From the NCBI GenBank assembly GCA_029378245.1, contig JARKIF010000023.1, positions 620,001-684,000 on the forward strand: a stretch of 64,000 nt of DNA, read 5' to 3'. The notes under the pieces were generated by a model. The model was given only the letters and a program-made list of their open reading frames with translations, had not been told where the DNA came from and searched no databases. The position numbers and the translations under genes were made by a program. Position 1 is the stretch's first letter. Every line of letters starts with the position of its first letter. This DNA is from Roridomyces roridus (Eukaryota > Basidiomycota > Agaricomycetes > Agaricales > Mycenaceae). Shown in pieces: positions 11,401 through 20,400 of this stretch.

Positions 11401-14400
11401 GGCGGACAAGCAGGGTGCTGGGAGGCGAGGCAACGGAGAGACATGACGGTGCGCCGACAGGTCCATATGAGGGATAGCGGAGTACAGGCGGTCTGGATAG
11501 GGTGGAAAACGAATGGGAAGCAATTGTGTTGACAAACGGCACACACATTGAGTCCGAGAGGTTGTGATTCAAGGCGGCCGTCCCTGGGCCAATAGTCAAG
11601 TCCCGAAGTGAAGGGACCACGGTAGGTATTACCTAGGCATGCATGCACATTCACCAAAAGGCATTGAACAGAGGACACCGGGTTACAACGAGCGGATGCC
11701 AAAGTGTGGGAGTAAAGCGACGAGCGGTGTAGATGCGACGACAAGCGAGGGCATACGCGGCTTGGGAGTCCCGGGGGCGAGTCTCTTGCCGCCGATTCAA
11801 AGTGCGTTGCGGGGATGCATAGAAGTGGGGGGTGACGCGTGTATGGCGTGCTGCGAGAGAGTCCACAGCCGCCAAGTGAACTCTGCTCTGGGGGAGGGTC
11901 GGATCGGGGAAGGGAGGATGACAGCATTTCGCACGTTTGAAGCGCAAACGGACGGTAAAGTAGGGTAAAGTGTGTGAGTGATGCAATGGAGGCACTTAAG
12001 CGTCAGTGACGGACCTTCGTGAAGTCACAAGTGTATGCCGCGTCATCTCATCTAGCTCCTCGATCACTCCTCGGGCAGCCTGGAAGGGCGCCATGGTGGG
12101 ACGGTGGCATCTGGGCTGCTCGAGAAGAAGATGACGCCGGAATGCAGTAATCGGATGCTAAAGGGTGTGGAACAGGCAACGGCGACGCACCCGCTGCATG
12201 CCTCGGTCATTGAGCTCCAGGAGCCACTCCTGGGGCATCCGGATGATTGAGGATATCGGCCAGTGTCGTCGATGGTGAGTAGTCTTCAAAGTAACCTCTT
12301 CGCGGGCGGAGGTTGTGGTGCGGAGGAGAGTGCAGAGTCACATGACACGTCCGCTAACAAATGATGACACACGCCGGCTGCATTGTTCGTTGATCAATGA
12401 TCCTCCATTGTTCGTCGATCACTCGCGTGCCATGTGCCAAATTGAAGGGACAATGTGTGGTTTGGGTTCGTTGGACGGGCCTCGGGCACGAATTGACTGC
12501 CATCGCGACTTCCTGAGTTGACTATTAATATTGGTTGACCAAGTACTTACTTAGTCTTGGAGTAAGGATCCGAGTACTACCGACTCTGCCGAGATACCAC
12601 CCGAGTCCCGCAATGTGTGATTGCCGATTCTCAATGGTTTGACCAGTTGCACAGCTGCGACTTGTGTTTTCGAACAAGAGGAATTCTCATCAAAGTCCTG
12701 AAGTAAATGTCACTGTGAAAGGCCTGTTATTGAAGTGCCCGGCACGTTTGATAGCCGAATTGAACTACAGCTTCTCAGGCAAAAAAAATCAACCCCTCTC
12801 TGAGTGGCATTGAGAAGAAAACCACTTGCTTTAGACCTCATTTGGATGTTGGGGAGTGGGTCTGCCCACCGGCTGGATGCCAGATGGGCTGGTGGGCATG
12901 CCCATGGTGGGCGTACCCACTTCACGGAAAGGGTTGTGGGTATGCCCACCTCGTGAATAGGATCGTGGGCATGCCCACGGTGAGTATGCCCACCTCACGG
13001 ATAGGACGGTGGGCATGCCCACGGTGGGTATGCCCACCTCGCGGATAAGATCGTGGGCATGCCCACGGTGAGTATGCCCACCCCGCAGATAGGATGGTGG
13101 GCATGCCCGCGGTGAGTATGCCCACCTCACGATAGGATGGTGGGCATGCCCACGGTGAGTATGCCCACCTCGCAGATAGGATGGTGGGCATGCCTACAGT
13201 GGGTATGCCCTCATAGAGTGGGCATGCCCAACTGAATTATTTACTACTCAGGTTGAAAATTACGGCTTGTATTTCTTCCCTAGCTCAGTGGCTTGTTCTC
13301 CTGCAGTAGCTTCCGTCAGAAATTCTACATGATGGTGCACCAAGCTGCTCTCGGATTATGCAGGGAAGACATGGTCATCTTGCGTTGAAACGAGAGAGCG
13401 GTAATACCGAATCAACACCATACACGTCCCAAAATTCTCATTGTCTACGGGCTGACCCATGACCTGGCAATAGGCTCCAAGGCAGACACCATTATAGGCA
13501 CAAACATCATAAACACCAGGCCCCGGAAAAATGGCAAAATCCGCAAACCATGCTGATCTACCCACTGATACTTACTCACGGTTCAGCAACAGGCACAAAA
13601 ATGGCCCTAATTTCAAAGATTGAGCTGCTCAAATAGCTACTACCCACAACGCAGCAACAGGCACAAAAACCGTCCGTACAGGCACTAAAATACCAAGAGC
13701 AAACTGGTTGATTGGCCAAGTACTACCCAGGACCCTGCAGTAGGCACAAATACCACCCCATACACGGCCTTAGATTCAGAAAACGGGCTGGCCTGCTAGC
13801 TCATGCCCAGGGCCCAGTAACAGGCACGAAAACGGTCCGGTACAGGCACCAAAATCCCAAAAACGAGCTGGCTGCGCTGAGAGGTGGGCATACCCACCAT
13901 GGAGCGTGACGTGACACGGTGGGCATGCCCAAGTGGGTATGCCCACCACTCCCCACCATGGTTATGCCCACCTCCTGGGACCTACTTAGGCCCCACATCT
14001 CAGGCCGATGTTAAGCCTAAGTAGGTATGGTTTGAGGTAGCCTGAAGTGTTTCTGGAGTCGACCTGCTTTCGTCATTCCCAGTTTCAGCATCAGTCTTGC
14101 GCGAAAGCCAGGTGTAGTCATCGCATCGTTGCAGAACGCCTCCAAATCAACGCGGCGTACACGTGCGACCACATACAGTGACCCCGGCGCCTCGCGCGCG
14201 TAGGGCTTGCGGATGGCGCGGTCCATCTGTCGCTGGCAATAAGCCCGTGTGTACCTTCAGCGAATCAGGGAGTCGTCCACATGAGAGGCGAGAATAGCAT
14301 ACGTCCGAGGCATGGGAGCTTCCGAAACGAGAAAGGGAGCGGCGGTAAGTGGGCGGTAACCTCCCAAAGAAAAGGCACCGATATGCGGCGTGAACTGAGC

Positions 14401-17400
14401 ACCAGGGTCCTCGAGATGTGGATCCGAGGCCCTCAAGTCGTTGTCCAGACCTTTGAGACCGTATGCTGGATGGAAGAGTTGGTAAAAGAGTGCGGTGGTC
14501 AGCCGGCGGTAGTGCTGTGAGGGCTAACGGGTGTCGTCGACTGCCGGATCGCGAAGAAGTCCAGTTGAGGTCTGGAAGTCGTTTGGCACACCTGTGAAGC
14601 CGCCGTCTGCCTGGGTGGAGGCGGTGGTAAGTGCCAGCACACTGTACGCTGGTGTTTGCCCAATCAAGTGGCAGCGACCCCAAGCACACTTTACTTTCTA
14701 CATCCACCCTGCCGCTGAATAATGTACACAAACGAAATCGCCGGATGGGTTCAGAGGCAAGGGTTGAGCAGGTTTTAGTCGAAAGTCAAGGTACTCCATT
14801 TCTGGTTCTTCATCCTCGCGGAATCGAAAGCAACAGATACTCGGATGTCCCGGCGCCGTGGAGCACAGTCGTCCTTCCCTCTCACCGTCTGCGTGGTCGT
14901 TTCAGGCGAATTTACATGCGTGTAGACCGCGGCCGAAAACTCTTCTCCATTCTCAAATCCGATCCATACAACCGCTGCGTCCGCGCCTTTGAACGCCGAC
15001 AAGGCGGGGCCATCTACTCCACCTCCATCCCGTACCCAATTCAATTGCGCCCACCGCGAATCTTCCCTTGCATGTTTGTAACGGAACGATGACGAGGATG
15101 ATATGGGAGTCGGCGATACGAGTAGGAGTGGTGACGCGGGGAGGGGAGGCGATTATCACAGCGGGAGTGACGTGGGCAGCGAGGATGAATACGGTGTGTC
15201 ATTGGTGAAAACTTTGACGTACTCTAAGAACTAAACGTCGACACAGAAGACGCATTGGAGTATGACGAGTCCCAGTGCGAGACGATGGGTGCAGATACTC
15301 AGGCGTCCGCCAATGATAACGACACCGAAGGGGAGGACGACAAGGTACCCTATTTCGTCCCCCATTCACTCGCATACACCTGTGCAGCACTTCTCCCCCC
15401 TTGTGGCAGTCTTATTGCCAGCCACGCCTGTGGCAGCCTTATTGCCAGCCACCATCCTTCATAGCGTTCGGAGCCCCGTTTTCGATGTGCTTGCTTGCGG
15501 AGAACGAGACTTGGAACGAGGCTTGCGCGGTGGGAAACGAAGCGGGGATGTTCTTCACCAACAATTGGCTGAGGCCCTAAAGCTCGAATGAACAGGGAAA
15601 AAGCTCGAGTGCGCAGATTTCGTCCGTCTATCCGAATCGGTGATAAACATGTTTCTTTGAAATAGAAAGCCGTTTGCACTCGTGCTAGGATTGAAATAAC
15701 GGCACGATCGCAAGACAGCGGAGGCAACGGAAGGCGGCAGCTACATCGTGTGTGTCGACGAGTGGAAGCTGGAGGCAGAAGACAAAGAAGCCACAACAAT
15801 TGATCCGCGCTTACTCGTTTCGTCCGAGGGTGCATCGCCTTCACGGAACTCGGGCCTGGCTTCCGTCTCTCTCAAGACGATGGGCTGGCTGCCTTTCAAT
15901 CCACGGCCATCGATCACATCGACAACGATGCCGTGAACACTGACGCTGCCGTCGCAACTTATGCCGATGGCTCTCGCATGGTATCGGGACGGTGACCCCA
16001 TCGCTGCCGCTTCCCTCGGTATAAGAATTTTCTGTACAACGTTAGCCTCCAATACTCGACTTGGAAACAAAAAAAAACGCACCTTCATCTTGGTCGATGG
16101 CAGGAACTTGGGCAGCATTTTGATAGCTTCCTTCGAGAGGTTCTTGTTGCACGCCTCAGAGAGAATCAAGCTCCTTTTCCTCCGGCAAATCCTCCTCAAT
16201 CTCGTCGTCCGAGTCGACGATGGTGGTGGCACGGCGCTTTCCAAGACGCTTCTTTGAGTCGCCAACGACATCCTTCTCCTCCTCGTCTCGCTCTGCAGGA
16301 TCAGGTCTATCCTGCTCGTACTCGGATTGAACGTCTTGAACGTCTTTGGTCTCTGTTCCTGGTCAGCGTCTCCGGCAAGATCTTTGTCTGTGGGTTCGCA
16401 GAGCTTCTCTTCGCAAACGGGTGAACGACACGATGGGTCTGGAGTCGTGCGATCAGCAAGAGTAGGTAGGCTTCCAAGAGTTAAACTTACAAGGTCGTTC
16501 GTTGGCTTTATATGTCGGGTCGGCTCCGTCGGGGAGTGGCATCTGCAGTACGCCCATGCTGCAATCTTCGACGGCCAACGTATACACATGAAAGCAGATC
16601 GGGCAGGTCAAGTGGTGCTCATCAACCACAGCGTCTGCAGACTACAATTTGTCGGCAAAAGTACTGGAAGACACGACAAAACGAACCTCTTTCCAAGCCT
16701 CGATCCGCCTCAACGCCGCCTCCTTGAACTTGTCCTTCATCTTCTTGACAAACTCGCTCGACATGCGCTCCGGCGTTGCTCGGAATCATTGAATTCGTCG
16801 ATTGAAAGGAAATGCTGGCCGTTCTCGTGAATCAACGCCGGGTGGGAGCAGATCTGGCGCAGACGGTGGGAGCATAACCAAAATCGATGCGTAGTTCTTG
16901 AAAACGTTCCCAGCTAGGATGGCTATCCAAGCCAGGCCTACTTGTATGTCCCGGACGTCGTGACCGATGGAATTGGCACCTCATTTGCTGACACCTTCCT
17001 CCGCCGACTTATCCCTTCCCGCTCATACATAACTCGCATCGTCATCAAGTCGCGGCGCAATAAATCATTGCTGCACCTCGAGGATGTCTGCGACATTGGT
17101 CATGCCCAGGAAATCCTCCATGTCGTGAAGCCGCCCAGTCTTGGCGTACGCATGTGCCAGTTGCGTGTCAATCTTGGGTTCCCGCAGGGTCTTGCGTGCC
17201 GTTTGCAGGAAGCGAACGAGATCATATTGTTTCCCGGCACGGGTAGAGATTTCGATGGAACTTGGAAGGATCCTCTGCCTTGATGCACGGGTCTGGGAAT
17301 GGAAAGTTGAGAAGCCAAGTCAAGATGATAAGAACAATGCGCACCGATGCCATCTTTGATGCGCAGACCATCGAGCTGGGCCTTGGCAAGCCTACTCCAC

Positions 17401-20400
17401 GGCTCGGGTTTGTTGACCTTGTTGGCAAACTCGAGACCACGGTCGATAGACACGATATGCTCGGCGAGCACGTTGATTTCAAGGGCGTGTTGCTCGCAAG
17501 TCTTGTAGATAGGAAGAGCTTCTTCGTATAGGCCGTGCTCTGTCGCAATTTTGGCACTCTCGTTGATCAGCTCGATAGGGAGATCAGCCTGAATGAAGGA
17601 AGGCCTTGACGCCCGGATGCACCCCGGGAGAGAGGCGGCCCCACAATCTAAGGGTTGGTTTGGAAATGAGATCGGGTCGAAAGGATCGGTCACGTGATCG
17701 AGCAGCTGGTGACGGCGGATATTGCCCCGACAACGAGTTGTGCCCGGAGATCAGGCTGGCGCCTGCTGACGAGATAACGAGCCTGTTGCTTGAAGATTGA
17801 GTTTTCGTTGGTAATGGCAATGGGCTCATCCTCGCAGAATCCTTTCGCGTAGACGACGTATGCAAAGCACGGATCCCGTTTGTCGCAGAACTTGCGACCA
17901 CCATGGGGCTGTACATCTACGTCGCAGTGTGAGTGAATATACCAGGACAGAGACGGGAACGCATACGTCGTTGTTCTTCAAGAAGGCCTCGGGGTTGTTG
18001 TTGCTGCTGTCCATATTATATTTGAACGCGGCCTTCCACTACTTCAGCCCGTTGTGACTTGATGCACATCGAGCTCGGAGAGCAGGCTCTTGATTGCGCC
18101 CTCGTCACAGCCCACATCCACCTGCGAATTGGACGAGTGCGAATGGAGTTGGTGACCCCATTCTGGTACAAGTAGACCCATGGGCGAAATCAAAGCGGTC
18201 GTAGAGAAGATGATGATGAGGAGAAGCCCATCGGAGAGTTTGGCCTCTTTGAGGAAGTTCTTGACCTTCTCGGGATGGTAGAAGTTGCTCCCCTTGCAGA
18301 TACGCTCCACCTCCCGAATTTCTGGAAGTGGACCTCGGGATCCTCCTGACGTTGACCAGAGCCAAGATAGTAGTAGAGCCCTGGGATAGAGAGTCACACG
18401 GTGAAGAGGCAAACAGGCGACAAGCGCACCTTCTAAGCCCTGAAGCTCTCAAACATCTCGATAAGCTTGACGGGCCCAAGAGGGAAGAAGGAAGTGATGC
18501 AGGGTAATGTGTCACGTCACAGGCTATTCGGTAAGACCCGGTGTCACAGCACATCAGAGGACCTGGATCGTTGGGTGTGCGATGTGAGAGGACGATTGAG
18601 GGATGAATGACATTTGGCGCAGACAGGATGCGCCTTCTGAGAGCGATGGAAATCGTTTGACCCGCCCGGGAGACCAAGCGTGGGCTCGTTGCTCCGCGAA
18701 ATGGGGTTCAAACCGGCTGGGACCAACACGAGTCCGCTGCGCGTTGGCCTCGTGGTGAGGAACACAGCTACACGAGAAGGTTGGCCCGGCTGGCCAATTT
18801 GAACGCAAGCTCGGTATCGTTGAGGACGGCCAAAATGTAAGGAATGATCGTCTGCTCGTCGACGTTGACGCTGAGAACTTGGCCCTTCTTGTTAACACCG
18901 ATGTCCACCGTGACGAAGATGGTCTCGCCAGATATGCGAGACATCGTGAAGCTTTCAAAAGGGTCAGCAAGTCGGAGCGAGGAATTGGCCAAGTACACAC
19001 ACTTTGGCGGCCGTTGCAGTCCCGACTGCGAATGTAAACAACTTGGTCGGTTTGGGGGTGAGGTGACCTTGGCTCTGCGACCGATACGGCGTGTCCCTCT
19101 ATATGTTGACTGACGCCAACGTTCCCGGCTGTACAGTTGCATAGCCCCTTGATTTTGCAAGCAGAAGGATTTGTCGTGTTGCCGGACATGCGAATAAGGA
19201 CCAGCCATTTCTCGTCGGGCGTGATGCGGTAGTGGCTTATCTGGGCATCGCGGAGAGTCCGCTGGCAATCGAATTAGTTTCTGAGGCGGCGATGAAGACT
19301 CGGCGGCCATTCCAATGGCGGTGACGGAGGCCATTTCGAGAAAACACCGTCGGAGATTCGGCCTTTTGAATGTATGAAGAGCCCGTCCCGCGCAACGTCA
19401 GCACGGGCGGCGAGTGTAGCACAGGCGGCAGCTATGTAGCGCCGCAGGACCAAATCGATAATGACGAGCTGGTGACCTTTTCGCGAACGCAAATCCGGCG
19501 ACCACACGCCTGCTGGCGAGCTCAAAGAGATATTTAGATGCCTACAGCGCGAAGTCAGCAATCGTTTCTTCTACGGGGGCGTTGAACGCATACAATTCAG
19601 GGCAACTTTATGGAAAGGTTGATGAAATCGATCTTGGAGAGAGCGAAGAGGAAGAACAAAAACGGTGGGATCGCCCTGTAAGAGAGGTGAGCACGCGAGG
19701 TAAAGAATACAAGTTAGAATGACTGACCGTGGACCTATCCTTGGACGGACGCGTTGGTCGTCGTTCCTGATAATTCTAGCTCCTGTGACTGAAGAGGGCT
19801 CCGACAGGAAGTCGGGGATATTGGCCTCGTCGTCGTCGTCACCAGTTGTCGCACTCGCACATCATCTTGCAAGCGCTGGTGGCAGCTGTTCCCCACGAAA
19901 CAAGCCCATCCAAGCTCGACCGCGCGTTGGGTATGCTGCGCAGTCAGTCCGTCGCGCCTAGTAGGGAGCGCCAGAGAGCGTTGGGTGAATCTGTACGGAA
20001 GAACGTTGCACCCGCATGGGTTGCAGGCGCAGGCCGCCGTCAACGACAGAGGCAAGGCGGAGAGAGAACTTGATTTCGTCTGCCTCTCGGCCTTTGGCCC
20101 GTGCTTTCTCGTGCTTGCGGTTGTCACTCCTCGCGTTGGTGGTGGCGCCTTTAACGGGCTTGGCGGTGCAGATGCGACGGGGGCGGTGGGGATAGGAGAC
20201 ACGTGGGGAGCACCCTCGAAGTCCGCCTCCTCGCCTTCGGGCACAACGCCGGCGTTCTCGCACTGCATGCGCGTCTCTTTCTCGCAGACGATGGCTGGAC
20301 CGAGGGATGTTGGATGCTTATTCTGAGGAATGGATGCATCCTTAAGCGAAGAAGAAGAGGCAGGGACGGGAGGAAAGGGTTGGACATGCGCTGGCCAGAG

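Larger units (their letters stand above)
5433..14049. mobile_element. 8.6 kb fold-back (long terminal inverted repeat) element
   Basis: The two ends are 1,746 bp inverted arms (5433-7178 and 12304-14049) that align without any indel: paired coordinates always sum to 19482. The only difference I found is a substitution at 7157/12325. Termini read CACTTCAGGCTACCTCAAAC. The 7 bp TTTCTGG is duplicated directly outside the arms (5426-5432 and 14050-14056). An 8 bp duplication (GTTTCTGG) is possible if the terminus is shifted by one base. The 5.1 kb centre encodes nothing I recognise. The structure fits a Foldback-type or long-TIR MULE-type non-autonomous element. Confidence 0.8.
5050..14740 (-). 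pseudogene. T5orf172-like (GIY-YIG-related) domain gene, split by the fold-back element
   Basis: Read on the minus strand, an open stretch from about 14526 to 14050 continues in frame at 5432-5050 once the 8.6 kb insertion and one copy of its 7 bp duplication (CCAGAAA on this strand) are removed. A short intron near 5292-5348 joins the last exon, with stop at 5050. The joined region has the order LKLGMT...[11 protein letters not shown]...[18 protein letters not shown]...[10 protein letters not shown]. This resembles the T5orf172/DUF1766 domain of many Agaricomycete proteins: a GIY-YIG-like beginning, an ERLxHL helix, and a CxC..H.E[FW] end. An in-frame TGA about 45 nt upstream of the Met at 14226 and doubtful exon joins at about 14527-14730 suggest it was already decaying. 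The domain name is my recognition and needs a profile search. Confidence 0.5.

Noticed and set aside
5433..14049. The fold-back as a two-gene recombination product (two independent insertions of one repeat)
   Set aside because: A single 7 bp duplication flanks the outer ends and the split host frame rejoins only across the whole 8.6 kb, so it behaves as one unit.
16327..16830. Plus-strand open frame across 16327-16830
   Set aside because: It is the antisense shadow of the SNF2/RING fragment, whose conserved motifs are on the minus strand.
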